Of a DNA stretch of 64,000 nt, positions 1 through 8,838 are shown one piece after another (positions within the stretch are counted from its first letter, which is position 1; the number at the start of each line of letters is the position of its first letter). A program made the translations under genes and the position numbers. Source of the DNA: G963665005 sp963665005 (GTDB lineage: Bacteria > Bacillota > Clostridia > Christensenellales > SZUA-584); the NCBI GenBank assembly GCA_963665005.2, contig CAXXTQ010000001.1, positions 682,001 through 746,000 on the forward strand, written 5' to 3'. The notes below the pieces were generated by a model that was not told the DNA's origin, did not search any database, and saw nothing but the letters and a program-made list of their open reading frames with translations.

Positions 1-48
1 GAAAAAATGGCTGGGGCGTTGGACGGATATCATAAGGCGCCACAGTAG
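1..48 (+). CDS. Possible 3' end of an upstream gene
   Basis: Frame 1 is open from the window edge to a TAG at 46-48, giving a 15-residue tail. Nothing identifies it. It may simply be an open frame by chance. Confidence 0.25.
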   Translation, partial: EKMAGALDGYHKAPQ

Positions 49-145
49 TGACATAAGTACATTATGCCGGTAGGTGACGCATGAATATTTATCTGCTAAG
101 TATCGGTAAGAAATGGCAACTGCAAGTGACTATAAGGAGAAATAT

Positions 146-1036
146 ATGGAAAGTATCGAAAATATTTTCAGTTCCAATTATTCCGGGGATGAAGAAGACT
201 TAACGTTAGTCAAACTGGCCAATCAGGGTAATTATGATTCAATGGAAAAGTTTATTTTAAGGCATCAGACATGGATATATAATATTTCTCTGCGTATGAC
301 CGGAAATCCACAGGATGCCGAAGACGCGACGCAGGAAGTTCTTATTAAAATGATGACAAAGCTTTCCACCTTTAAAGGCAACAGCAGTTTTCGTACATGG
401 CTGTACAAAATTGTCTCAAATCATGTTTTGAATATGAAAAGAAGCATGAAAGAGATTGTTTTTACATCGTTTGAGGATCACAGGAATATAATATGCACTT
501 CTTTCGACGACCCGTGTTGCAGCGAGACTGAACAATCAGTATTGATTGAAGAAACAAAACTCCAGTGTATGCAGGGAATGCTTCTCTGCCTTGACAGAAG
601 TCAGAGACTGATATTTATCCTTGGAGCTCTCTGGCAAATCGATTCCGCTTTAGGCGCAAAGATTACGGGTATAAGCAGCATTTGTTTCAGAAAAAATCTT
701 TCCCGCGCCAGAAAGCAGCTTAAAAATTACATGAACGAAGAATGCAGCCTGGTAAATAAAAATGGCTCATGTCGTTGTGTTCGGAAAACAAAAGTTGCGG
801 TAGCGGCCGGTTTTGTTGATCCATCCAATCTTCAGTTTTGCCATGAACATGTGTATAAGGTTAAGGATTTTGTTTTAAAATGCGTACCAAAGACAAACGA
901 TAAACTCAGCACCCCTTTGGAAGAATCCTTCAGAGAAAAGTTGTGTAAGGGATCAAGAGATTATACCCGCATTTTACAAACTACTGCAAAGAAGATGGAA
1001 TCTGCTTGGGATGATTACAGAAAGAATGCCCAATAG
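146..1036 (+). CDS. RNA polymerase sigma factor, ECF-like sigma-70 family
   Basis: An alternative sigma factor that would direct RNA polymerase to its own promoter set. Region 2 is visible at about residues 40-105 (the DAEDATQEVLIKMM helix, then SSFRTWLYKIVSNHVLNMKR). A weaker region 4 lies near residues 145-195 (LDRSQRLIFILGALWQID). After region 4 there is an unusual tail of about 95 residues with several cysteines (CRC, FCHEH) that could bind metal. The start at 146 is preferred over an upstream ATG at 113 because AAGGAGA lies just before it. No anti-sigma gene is adjacent. The 3' end overlaps the convergent metal ATPase gene by 22 bases. Confidence 0.85.
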   Translation: MESIENIFSSNYSGDEEDLTLVKLANQGNYDSMEKFILRHQTWIYNISLRMTGNPQDAEDATQEVLIKMMTKLSTFKGNSSFRTWLYKIVSNHVLNMKRSMKEIVFTSFEDHRNIICTSFDDPCCSETEQSVLIEETKLQCMQGMLLCLDRSQRLIFILGALWQIDSALGAKITGISSICFRKNLSRARKQLKNYMNEECSLVNKNGSCRCVRKTKVAVAAGFVDPSNLQFCHEHVYKVKDFVLKCVPKTNDKLSTPLEESFREKLCKGSRDYTRILQTTAKKMESAWDDYRKNAQ

Positions 1037-2904
1037 CGAGACCTTGCTATCTTTCTGCGCTGAAATCTTTTCAGACTTCTCATTGCGTTTAAAACTGCTA
1101 GCACCATAACACCTACATCGGCGAATATGGCTAGCCACATATTGGCAATCCCGCAGGCGCCAAGAACGAGGACGGCGGCCTTTACAAAAAGGGCAAATAT
1201 GATATTTTCGTGTACGATACGCATGGTTTTTCTCGCCGTAATGATCGCCTTGGCAATTTTTGACGGCTTATCATCAGTAAGAACGATATCCGCCGCCTCA
1301 ATCGCCGCTTCACTACCGAGTGCACCCATTGCAATACCGACATCAGCACGCGCCAGCACGGGAGCGTCATTTACGCCGTCCCCAATAAAAACAAGCGTTT
1401 TGTTTTTATTCGTTTGAGTCAACAGTCTTTCGACCTGTGCTACCTTGTTATCCGGGAGTAGGTCGGTATACGTTTCATCGATTTTTAGCTCATTACCCAC
1501 GGCATGCCCGACTTTTGCGCTGTCTCCCGTCAGCATTATGGTTTTGGCTACTCCAAGACGCTTCAACTCGGAAACAGCCTTTTCGGCATCTGGCTTTGTG
1601 CTGTCGGATATGACGATATGTCCCATATATTCATTTTCAACCGCAATATGTAAGATCGTGCCGGTGTGATGACAATCATGCCAGTTTGCGCCGATTTGTT
1701 CCATCAGTTTACCGTTTCCGACGTAGATCGGTTTGTTGTCGATCTGCGCCTGAATGCCTAGCCCGGAAAGCTCGGTAATTTTGCCAATACGGCTTTTATC
1801 AATGTGCCCGTCATGCGCTCTGACAATTGAGAGCGCTATGGGATGATTGGAATAACTCTCTGCCGCTGCAGCGATGTCAAGCAGCTCGGCTTGAGATATC
1901 TCTTTGGGGTGAATGGCGGTAACTGAAAAAGTACCCTCTGTCAGTGTTCCGGTTTTGTCAAATACTACGATTTCGGCTTTTGATAGGGCTTCCATATAAT
2001 TCGCCCCCTTGACGAGTATACCTTCTCGGGAAGCCCCTCCTATACCGCCAAAAAAAGTTAAAGGGACGGAGATAACGAGTGCGCATGGGCAGGAGACGAC
2101 GAGAAATATGAGCGCTCTGGTTAGCCAATCGGCGAAGCTCTGTGAAAAAAGGAGCGGCGGCACCACCGCCAGCAGCACTGCCGCGATCACGACACAGGGA
2201 GTGTAATACTTTGCAAAGCGAGTGATAAAGCGTTCGGCCTTCGCCTTTTTAGCCGCCGAGATTTCCACCAACTCAATGATTTTTGCCACAGTACTGTTTT
2301 TATATTCACTTGTGACTTTAACTTTAATAAGGCCGCTTAAATTGACTGTACCGCTGAGAACGCTCTCGCTGATACCTTTGTTGGCGAGGAGTGATTCTCC
2401 CGTCAGCGCAGATGTATTGACTGTTGTTGCACCTTCGATGATCACTCCGTCAAGCGGGATCTTTTCACCGGGTCTGATTACGATGACTTCTCCGACTGTA
2501 ACTACTTCAGGCGAGACTTCCTTTTCGATGCTGTCCCGAATAACAACGGCACTTTCGGGACGGATGTTCATTAGCTTGGTAATGGATTTGCGGCTTTTCC
2601 CGACGGCGATGCTCTGAAACAGTTCGCCTATCTGGTAGAAAAGCATGACTGCTGCTGCTTCCGGATACTCTTTTAGTACAAATGCACCAACTGTTGCAAG
2701 TGCCATCAAAAAGTTTTCGTCAAAGACCTGACCGTGAACGATATTCCGCGCCGCCGACCATAGGATGTCATATCCAATTATGGTATAGGGAATTAAAAAA
2801 GATATGAAGCGAGGCAGCCCTTCAAGGGGCAGGGCCAATGCGGTGGCAAATAAGACGCCCGAAATTACCAGCCTGAATAGATTATGTTTTTGTTTGTTAG
2901 ACAT
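1015..2904 (-). CDS. cadA: CadA/ZntA-type heavy-metal P1B-ATPase
   Basis: A membrane ATPase that exports Zn(II), Cd(II) or Pb(II). It has the CPC metal motif in SCPCALV (residues 272-274), the phosphorylation site DKTGTLT (about 316-322), the HP locus SNHPIAL (about 354) and GDGVND (about 510). At 629 residues it lacks an N-terminal HMA domain. That domain lies just upstream as a separate, broken reading frame. The gene is the last of an ArsR / HMA / ATPase operon on the minus strand. Metal specificity is inferred from the CPC class and the ArsR neighbour. Confidence 0.93.
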   Translation of the reverse strand: MSNKQKHNLFRLVISGVLFATALALPLEGLPRFISFLIPYTIIGYDILWSAARNIVHGQVFDENFLMALATVGAFVLKEYPEAAAVMLFYQIGELFQSIAVGKSRKSITKLMNIRPESAVVIRDSIEKEVSPEVVTVGEVIVIRPGEKIPLDGVIIEGATTVNTSALTGESLLANKGISESVLSGTVNLSGLIKVKVTSEYKNSTVAKIIELVEISAAKKAKAERFITRFAKYYTPCVVIAAVLLAVVPPLLFSQSFADWLTRALIFLVVSCPCALVISVPLTFFGGIGGASREGILVKGANYMEALSKAEIVVFDKTGTLTEGTFSVTAIHPKEISQAELLDIAAAAESYSNHPIALSIVRAHDGHIDKSRIGKITELSGLGIQAQIDNKPIYVGNGKLMEQIGANWHDCHHTGTILHIAVENEYMGHIVISDSTKPDAEKAVSELKRLGVAKTIMLTGDSAKVGHAVGNELKIDETYTDLLPDNKVAQVERLLTQTNKNKTLVFIGDGVNDAPVLARADVGIAMGALGSEAAIEAADIVLTDDKPSKIAKAIITARKTMRIVHENIIFALFVKAAVLVLGACGIANMWLAIFADVGVMVLAVLNAMRSLKRFQRRKIARSRYWAFFL

Positions 2905-2916
2905 ATTACCACCGCA

Positions 2917-3135
2917 TCACAGATCGATCTTACAATCGGGGTCAACTCTTTTGCATGCCTTCATCGCCTTTTCCAAAGCGTCCTCAAACAGTCTATCCTA
3001 GGCTTCGATTGTTAGCTTTCGGGTCATAAAACTAACGCTAGCATCCTTTACGCCGTCTATTTTTCTGATGGCGTTTTCCATTTTTGTCGCGCAGTTTGCG
3101 CAGTCTAGGTTTTCCAGTCTTAATACTTTTTTCAT
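2917..3135 (-). pseudogene. Heavy-metal-associated (HMA) domain protein, interrupted by TAG
   Basis: Starting from the ATG at 3135 the frame encodes MKKVLRLENLDCANCATKME, an HMA fold with its CxxC metal motif. It reads for 45 codons to an in-frame TAG at 2998-3000. The same frame then continues with about 26 more residues, ending in a typical HMA-like PDCKIDL, to TGA at 2917-2919. The ATG overlaps the ArsR stop codon (ATGA), so translation is coupled. A stand-alone metallochaperone or the N-terminal metal-binding domain of CadA is expected here. The 45-residue piece keeps the CxxC but lacks the last part of the fold. Confidence 0.8.
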
Positions 3136-3482
3136 GTTGCATCGTCCTCCGTTAAGTGTTCATATCCCTGCCCGATAATTGTTCTAACATGATCGTCATC
3201 AAGATAATAAATCATTGTTTTTCCTTCGCGTCGGCAGTCTACGAGTTTTGCGTCTTTCAATACCTTCAGTTGATGCGATATGGCCGACTGAGTCATGTTG
3301 AGAAGCTCTGTTATGGCATTAACACACAACTCCGACTCGAAAAGCGAATAAAGTATTCTTATCCGTGTTGTGTCTCCGAAAACTTTGAACAGATCGCCTA
3401 GGTCACAAAGCAGTTCATCCTTCGGCATCCCTTCTCGGGCGGATTTTACCCTAGCTTCATGATTATGAAGATTATCTCCCAT
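3132..3482 (-). CDS. ArsR/SmtB-family metal-sensing repressor (CadC/CzrA-like)
   Basis: A winged-helix repressor of about 116 residues. The motifs ELCVNAIT (ELCVCDL-like) and TQSAISHQLKVLKDAKLV (recognition helix) are clear, followed by RREGKTMIYYL. C-terminal DDDHV and H residues could form an alpha-5 metal site. The start at 3482 is chosen because GTAGGAGGA lies 9 bases upstream; a longer frame begins at 3530. First gene of the metal efflux operon, with an inverted repeat just upstream, so autoregulation is likely. Confidence 0.9.
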   Translation of the reverse strand: MGDNLHNHEARVKSAREGMPKDELLCDLGDLFKVFGDTTRIRILYSLFESELCVNAITELLNMTQSAISHQLKVLKDAKLVDCRREGKTMIYYLDDDHVRTIIGQGYEHLTEDDAT

Positions 3483-3502
3483 ACGAATGAGTCCTCCTAC
3501 AT

Positions 3503-3534
3503 ATGAATCATCACACATATGATAGATCATTCAT
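3503..3534 (-). promoter_or_regulatory. Inverted-repeat operator, probable ArsR/CadC site
   Basis: ATGAATCATC (3503-3512) and GATCATTCAT (3525-3534) form an inverted repeat with one mismatch and a 12-base centre. It lies 20-50 bases upstream of the arsR start, the usual place for an SmtB/ArsR operator. Confidence 0.65.
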
Positions 3535-3638
3535 AAGATAAAGTCAATAAAAAATTCGATATTGTCTTACGTGATCAAATGAAAGGATGCTTTTTTTAAT
3601 GTATCGAAAAAAATTAAGAATATTAACTGTTCAACAAA

Positions 3639-3685
3639 CAACTATATATTGTGATTGAGTTTAATGTTTGGTCAATATGTTGTAT
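3639..3685 (+). promoter_or_regulatory. Tandem NrdR boxes upstream of nrdD
   Basis: CAACTATATATTGTGA (3639-3654) matches the NrdR consensus ACACWATATATWGTGT at 13 of 16 positions. A second, weaker copy at 3670-3685 matches at 11 of 16. Their starts are 31 bases apart, the spacing known for NrdR box pairs that face the same side of the helix. NrdR represses ribonucleotide reductase genes according to the ATP/dATP ratio. Confidence 0.8.
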
Positions 3686-3762
3686 TTTGTTCTTGTAATA
3701 GCGAACTGCATGGAGTATACTAAAAGCGCTCTAAAAAAGATAAATGTGAGGGGGTTGTTTTT

Positions 3763-6090
3763 GTGTACAAGGTTATTAAAAGAGACGGAACCAGTGCAGA
3801 TTTTGAAATAACGAAAATTGGCGACGCAATTGAAAAAGCGTTTATTGCACAGGGAAAAAATTACGACCGGGATATCATCGACTTTTTAGCGTTGAAGGTC
3901 ACGGCAGCCTATCAGGACAAAATCGCTGATGAGAAAATTTCAGTAGAGACAATACAGGACAGTGTTGAACGTGTTTTGATTCAAGCTGGATACGCGGATG
4001 TTGCAAAGGCTTATATCTTATACCGCAAGCAAAGAGAAAAAATCCGCAACATGAATTCGACAATGCTGGACTACAAAAAGCTTGTCGACAGTTATCTAAA
4101 GGTTGAGGACTGGCGTGTTAAAGAAAACTCCACTGTGACCTATTCTGTCGGTGGTTTGATTCTCAGCAATTCCGGGGCTATAACGGCAAACTATTGGCTG
4201 TCCGAAGTTTATGATGAAGAGATTGAGGGCGCACATCGAAATGCGGGCTTGCATATCCATGACCTGTCTATGCTCACTGGATACTGTGCTGGATGGTCGC
4301 TTAAACAGCTCATACAGGAGGGCTTAGGCGGTGTTGCCGGAAAGATCACATCTTCTCCAGCAAGTCATTTGTCAACACTATGCAATCAGATGGTCAACTT
4401 TCTTGGTATTATGCAAAATGAATGGGCGGGAGCACAAGCGTTCTCTTCTTTTGATACATATCTTGCCCCGTTTGTCAAAGCGGATAACCTTTCATATCGG
4501 GACGTCAAGCAATGCGTCCAATCGTTTGTCTATGGCGTGAATACGCCTTCCAGATGGGGAACGCAGGCACCGTTTACAAATATCACGCTGGACTGGATTT
4601 GTCCCCATGACCTGGCAGAGCAAAACGCAATCGTGGGCGGCAAGCAGCAGAACTTTAAATATAAAGACTGTGCAAAAGAAATGGCAATGGTCAATAAAGC
4701 GTTTATAGAGATCATGATTGAAGGCGATGCCAATGGCCGTGGCTTCCAATACCCTGTTCCGACGTATTCCATCACAAAGGACTTTGATTGGAGCGATACT
4801 GAAAATAACCGTCTGCTCTTTGAAATGACCGCAAAATACGGGACACCGAACTTTTCCAACTACATCAACAGCGATATGGATCCCAGTGATGTACGCAGCA
4901 TGTGCTGCCGCCTGCGCCTTGATCTTCGGGAACTGCGCAAAAAAGGCGGCGGTAACTTCGGAAGCGGAGAAAGCACGGGGTCGATTGGCGTTGTGACGAT
5001 CAATTTGCCGCGTATTGCTTACTTGGCTAAAGATGAGGCGGATTTTTATACCCGTCTGGATCGTTTAATGGATATTGCAGCTCGTTCATTGGATACCAAA
5101 CGTACCGTTGTCACAAAACTAATGAACGAAGGGTTTTATCCTTATACTAAGCGGTACTTAGGAACATTTAATAATCATTTCTCTACAATCGGCATGATCG
5201 GTATGAATGAGGCCGGGCTGAATGCTAATTGGCTGAAGACTAATATGCTGAATGGAAAAACGCAACAATTTGCGGTTGATGTATTGAACCATATGCGCAG
5301 TCGCCTTATCGGTTATCAGGAAAAATACGGCGCGCTGTTCAATCTGGAAGCCACCCCTGCAGAATCGACTACTTATCGTTTGGCAAAGCATGACGTTGAC
5401 CAATATCCGGATATTATTACCGCCGCAAATCCCGGTGATACGCCGTATTATACAAACAGCTCCCATCTGCCTGTCGGTGCTACGGATGATATATTTGAAG
5501 CGTTAAACGTACAGGATGAACTGCAAACGTTATATACATCTGGAACAGTATTCCATGCGTTTCTCGGCGAGAAGCTCCCAGATTGGAAATCAGCCGCTCT
5601 ATTGGTTCGTAAAATCGCAGAGAATTACCGGCTGCCGACTTATACGATTTCCCCCACCTATTCGATTTGCCGAAACCATGGATATATCAACGGCGAACAC
5701 GCAACTTGTCCCGAATGCGGCGAAGAAGCCGAGGTATACAGCCGTATTACAGGTTATTACCGCCCCGTTAAGAACTGGAACGCGGGAAAAACACAGGAGT
5801 ATAAGGATCGCAGGGAATACGACCCCGCGTGTGCTTTATCTGAACTACCAACGGAGGGAAAAGCCAAACTGCTTTTATTTACGACGTTAACCTGTGTAAA
5901 CTGCAAATCGGCAAAAATGACGCTGGATGATGCGGGAATTGATTATAAGACAATTGAGGCGGAGGAACATCAAGAGCAGGTTGAGAGATACGGTGTTAGA
6001 CAAGCCCCAACGCTTGTGGTGGAATGCTCCGGCCATACGGAGATTCTTACGGGAATAGAACAAATACGGACACATATTCAAAATAAGTAA
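3763..6090 (+). CDS. nrdD: Anaerobic ribonucleoside-triphosphate reductase with C-terminal thioredoxin-like domain
   Basis: Class III ribonucleotide reductase that makes deoxyribonucleotides under anoxia using a glycyl radical. An ATP-cone fills about residues 1-90 (YKVIKRDGTSADFEI). The catalytic barrel follows. Near the C-terminus are zinc-type cysteines (SICRNHG and CPECG) and the glycyl-radical segment RITGYY (G near 667). About 75 further residues form a thioredoxin/glutaredoxin-like domain with LTCVNC (about 711) and a cis-proline APT motif. This may supply the reductant in cis. The start is GTG with GAGGGGG upstream. The activase gene nrdG is not adjacent. Tandem NrdR boxes lie upstream and a hairpin terminator downstream. 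Confidence 0.95.
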   Translation: MYKVIKRDGTSADFEITKIGDAIEKAFIAQGKNYDRDIIDFLALKVTAAYQDKIADEKISVETIQDSVERVLIQAGYADVAKAYILYRKQREKIRNMNSTMLDYKKLVDSYLKVEDWRVKENSTVTYSVGGLILSNSGAITANYWLSEVYDEEIEGAHRNAGLHIHDLSMLTGYCAGWSLKQLIQEGLGGVAGKITSSPASHLSTLCNQMVNFLGIMQNEWAGAQAFSSFDTYLAPFVKADNLSYRDVKQCVQSFVYGVNTPSRWGTQAPFTNITLDWICPHDLAEQNAIVGGKQQNFKYKDCAKEMAMVNKAFIEIMIEGDANGRGFQYPVPTYSITKDFDWSDTENNRLLFEMTAKYGTPNFSNYINSDMDPSDVRSMCCRLRLDLRELRKKGGGNFGSGESTGSIGVVTINLPRIAYLAKDEADFYTRLDRLMDIAARSLDTKRTVVTKLMNEGFYPYTKRYLGTFNNHFSTIGMIGMNEAGLNANWLKTNMLNGKTQQFAVDVLNHMRSRLIGYQEKYGALFNLEATPAESTTYRLAKHDVDQYPDIITAANPGDTPYYTNSSHLPVGATDDIFEALNVQDELQTLYTSGTVFHAFLGEKLPDWKSAALLVRKIAENYRLPTYTISPTYSICRNHGYINGEHATCPECGEEAEVYSRITGYYRPVKNWNAGKTQEYKDRREYDPACALSELPTEGKAKLLLFTTLTCVNCKSAKMTLDDAGIDYKTIEAEEHQEQVERYGVRQAPTLVVECSGHTEILTGIEQIRTHIQNK

Positions 6091-6129
6091 TATAGGTTTG
6101 GCTTGTTCCATATATTGTTTTTATACAAG

Positions 6130-6164
6130 AAAAGCGCGGCTATGGAACAATCAGCCGCGCTTTT
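6130..6164 (+). terminator. Intrinsic terminator after nrdD
   Basis: AAAAGCGCGGCT (6130-6141) pairs perfectly with AGCCGCGCTTTT (6153-6164), with an 11-base loop and a T-run within the 3' arm. Confidence 0.8.
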
Positions 6165-6220
6165 ACGTCTAATAGTGTACTTGGCAGAGCAAAACGTTCA
6201 TGTCCGAAGGGAGAAAAATA

Positions 6221-7474
6221 ATGAAAAAACGAATCATTACAAGTCTTCTCAGCCTTACGCTGACGCTTTCCGTACTTCTTTCGCTTTTCGGTTGCGGTAC
6301 AACTGCAAAAGCGGAGAATCTTATGGACGGAGTCAACGCGAATGCTGTTAGCACAAATATTAGTCTTACCGGAGACGATTCAGAAGCGATAGCGGAGTTT
6401 GCAACATCGCTGTTTCAAAACAGCATGACCTCGGAAGACAATACGCTTATTTCGCCACTCTCCGTACTGTGCGCCCTTGCCATGACGGCCAACGGCGCTA
6501 AAGGAGAAACGCTTGCGCAGATGGAGGAGACTCTTGGCCTTTCCGTCGATGAGTTGAACGCGTACATTTACGCCTATATGGAAAGCCTGCCCTCCGGCGA
6601 AGAGTACAAGGTCAATCTTGCCAACTCAATTTGGTTCAAAGATGATGAGACGCTAACCGTCGAAGAAGATTTCCTGCAAAGGAACGCGGACTATTATGGA
6701 GCCGCCGCCTATAAAGCCCCCTTCAATGATACCACATTGGAAGATATAAACAGATGGGCAAGTCAAAATACAGACGGTATGATTGAGAATATTCTTGATA
6801 AAATTCCAGATCAGGCTGTTATGTATCTTATCAACGCTTTGACCTTTGACGCCGAATGGCAGAATATTTATAGTGAAGATCAGATATACAGCGGAAGCTT
6901 CACTACGGAGTCCGGCGACGTAATAGAAGCCGAGATGATGTCGAGTGAAGAAAGTATGTACCTTGATGACGGGAACGCAACGGGTTTTATCAAGTATTAC
7001 GCCGATAATAAATATGCCTTTGTTGCCCTGCTGCCCAATGCAGACATTTCTATTGAAGCATATGTTTCATCCCTGACAGGCGCAGGACTTATAAATACCA
7101 TTGAAAATGCCCAAAACGAAACAATAAATGCCACTATGCCCAAGTTCGACACAGAGTATTCCACACAGATGAGCGAGATATTTAAATCCATGGGCATGAC
7201 ATACGCATTTGACGAAAACCTTGCGGATTTCTCAGGGCTTGCATCATCGGAGCTGGGAAACATATTTATCAGCCGGATTCTGCACAAAGCTTATATCTGC
7301 GTTGATGAAAAAGGAACAAAAGCCGGTGCGGCCACCGCCGTGGAAATGACCCTTGAAACAGCTGTTGAAGTTTCAAAAACAGTCAGCCTTGACAGACCCT
7401 TCGTTTATATGCTTATCGATTGTGAAACGAATTTGCCTATTTTAATCGGTACGGCGATGGATATCAACGAATAA
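6221..7474 (+). CDS. Serpin-family protease inhibitor, lipoprotein
   Basis: A secreted, membrane-anchored suicide inhibitor of proteases. The first 25 residues form a lipoprotein signal ending in the lipobox LFGC (Cys25). The remaining 390 or so residues are a full-length serpin: NTLISPLSVLCALAMTANGAKGET, the NALTFDAEW strand, and the reactive-centre hinge GTKAGAATAVEM, followed by DRPFVYMLID. The alanine-rich hinge is what inhibitory serpins need for loop insertion. The start at 6221 follows AAGGGAG; an in-frame ATG at 6200 has no site. It is a single-gene unit between two terminators. Target protease unknown. Confidence 0.9.
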   Translation: MKKRIITSLLSLTLTLSVLLSLFGCGTTAKAENLMDGVNANAVSTNISLTGDDSEAIAEFATSLFQNSMTSEDNTLISPLSVLCALAMTANGAKGETLAQMEETLGLSVDELNAYIYAYMESLPSGEEYKVNLANSIWFKDDETLTVEEDFLQRNADYYGAAAYKAPFNDTTLEDINRWASQNTDGMIENILDKIPDQAVMYLINALTFDAEWQNIYSEDQIYSGSFTTESGDVIEAEMMSSEESMYLDDGNATGFIKYYADNKYAFVALLPNADISIEAYVSSLTGAGLINTIENAQNETINATMPKFDTEYSTQMSEIFKSMGMTYAFDENLADFSGLASSELGNIFISRILHKAYICVDEKGTKAGAATAVEMTLETAVEVSKTVSLDRPFVYMLIDCETNLPILIGTAMDINE

Positions 7475-7511
7475 AAGACTAGAGAACCCCCTAGGGTTAT
7501 TGAATATTTAG

Positions 7512-7540
7512 AGCCAGCGAACCGAAAAGACTCGCTGGCT
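7512..7540 (+). terminator. Hairpin terminator after the serpin gene
   Basis: AGCCAGCGA (7512-7520) pairs with TCGCTGGCT (7532-7540), about 40 bases past the stop. The T-tract is short and interrupted, so it may be weak or bidirectional. Confidence 0.6.
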
Positions 7541-7636
7541 TGGCTTACTTCAAGCTAATATTCATTGCCACAGAATCGTGGAGAACTTCAATTAATGTTC
7601 CTTCGAGCTATCATAAGAATAAAAATCTCATTTAAG

Positions 7637-8602
7637 CTATTTTGTGCCGATGTTTTTGCGGAATTGCCCGGGTGTAATCCCATAATACGTTTTAAAGGTT
7701 TCGATGAAATGGCCTTGATGCGTATAACCTGCCTCCATAGCCGCTTCGCTTACGGTCATACCTGTTGTTTCGAGAGCTTTTAACGCGTGTTTCATTCTGC
7801 AAATAACAATGTAATTATGTACCGTCATTCCAAAAAGCGTTTTAAAGCCGGACATAAGTCTGTTGGCGTTCATGCCGGACATTCGGGCAATATCTCCGAC
7901 TGAAATGGACTTGTTAAAGTTTTGCCCGATTATCATTTTAGCCTTATGAAGAGATTGGACGTTATCGCGGTTCAGGTCTTCCGGAATATTAAACGGTTGG
8001 GTGGGCGTGTTGTCCACAAGAGCAAGGATTTGTGCCAGGAGTTCCATTGCTTTTGCCTCCATGAAGATTTTATATGCGGAACCATATTTCCTGTTTTTAT
8101 TAATTTGCCGAATTACGGAGAGAAACGCTTCCCGAGCCTGTTTATTAAGTTCACGCCAGCCGTGCCGTTCGGAATAAAGCTCTCTCAGATCCACATATTC
8201 CTGCAGCCATGATTTATCAAGGTATAAATTGACACAAATATTTTTCCCTTTGGACAACACCAGATCACATTCACGGGAAGAATTGAATATTTCAGGAAAA
8301 CGAAGCTCATAACCGACTTTTACCGGATGCGAAAAATTGTTGTCAAAAAAGGCTAATATTTCAATTCCATCATATGCAAGGTAATAACGGAAACGTGTGT
8401 CTTCCTCTAAAGCATATTGGGAAAAAGACAGTTCAAAACCGGGAGCAAAAATATATCTTTTTGTTTCGTACCGCAATTTCCCCGTTTCGTTCCTATAAAC
8501 AAGGGTTCTGTCGTTTGTGCTTTTTGAACCGCTAGTTGTCTCTAGCAAATGGTTATAGAAATCTGCTGGGTAGTTAATAACACATAAACCATTTTTCATC
8601 AT
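7637..8602 (-). CDS. AraC-family transcriptional regulator
   Basis: 321 residues. The N-terminal 200 or so are a poorly conserved ligand-binding region. The last 100 hold the two AraC helix-turn-helix motifs (ISVGDIARMSGMNANRLMSG and VSEAAMEAGYTHQGHFIETF, then YYGITPGQFRK). It is divergent from the MptD/ABC operon and probably activates it. This arrangement, an AraC regulator next to exporter-fold ABC proteins, is like YbtA with YbtPQ in siderophore uptake. The start has two adjacent ATG codons; a GGAGG lies 15 bases upstream, a long spacing. Confidence 0.9.
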   Translation of the reverse strand: MMKNGLCVINYPADFYNHLLETTSGSKSTNDRTLVYRNETGKLRYETKRYIFAPGFELSFSQYALEEDTRFRYYLAYDGIEILAFFDNNFSHPVKVGYELRFPEIFNSSRECDLVLSKGKNICVNLYLDKSWLQEYVDLRELYSERHGWRELNKQAREAFLSVIRQINKNRKYGSAYKIFMEAKAMELLAQILALVDNTPTQPFNIPEDLNRDNVQSLHKAKMIIGQNFNKSISVGDIARMSGMNANRLMSGFKTLFGMTVHNYIVICRMKHALKALETTGMTVSEAAMEAGYTHQGHFIETFKTYYGITPGQFRKNIGTK

Positions 8603-8624
8603 GCTATAGATTATTTTCCTCCGT

Positions 8625-8642
8625 AGTTAGCTTTAGCTAACT
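8625..8642. promoter_or_regulatory. DtxR/IdeR-like iron box near the AraC gene
   Basis: AGTTAGCTTTAGCTAACT has perfect 8-base arms around TT. It resembles the DtxR/IdeR-type pattern of TTAG half-sites facing CTAA. It lies immediately upstream of the AraC start, and a related palindrome lies before the divergent operon (8780-8797). Confidence 0.5.
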
Positions 8643-8710
8643 TGATTATAACATTTTAACTTTGAGATTTCAACTTTCTGTACTATCAATTCTCATAAAA
8701 TATATACATA

Positions 8711-8762
8711 AAAAGTGGGATTGGGATATATAAAAGTGCGATTTGGCCTCGCTATAAAAGTG
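8711..8762 (+). promoter_or_regulatory. Three direct repeats AAAAGTG, probable AraC-protein half-sites
   Basis: ATAAAAGTG-like repeats have their AAAAGTG cores at 8711, 8732 and 8756. The 21- and 24-base spacings put them roughly on one face of the helix, as for AraC-family activators. They sit in the AraC/MptD intergenic region. Confidence 0.5.
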
Positions 8763-8779
8763 GAAAGTGTTTAATATTT

Positions 8780-8797
8780 GGTTAGATATTGCTAACT
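8780..8797. promoter_or_regulatory. Second DtxR/IdeR-like box, before the MptD operon
   Basis: GGTTAGATATTGCTAACT: the GTTAG and CTAAC arms repeat the pattern seen at 8625-8642. It lies about 42 bases upstream of the first mptD start. Confidence 0.45.
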
Positions 8798-8838
8798 ATT
8801 TGCCGATAAATTATAGAACAAATATAGAAGAGGTTAAA

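Noticed and set aside
1127..2617. Several plus-strand open frames inside cadA
   Set aside because: They are antisense shadows of a well-conserved P-type ATPase gene and have no ribosome binding sites or known motifs.
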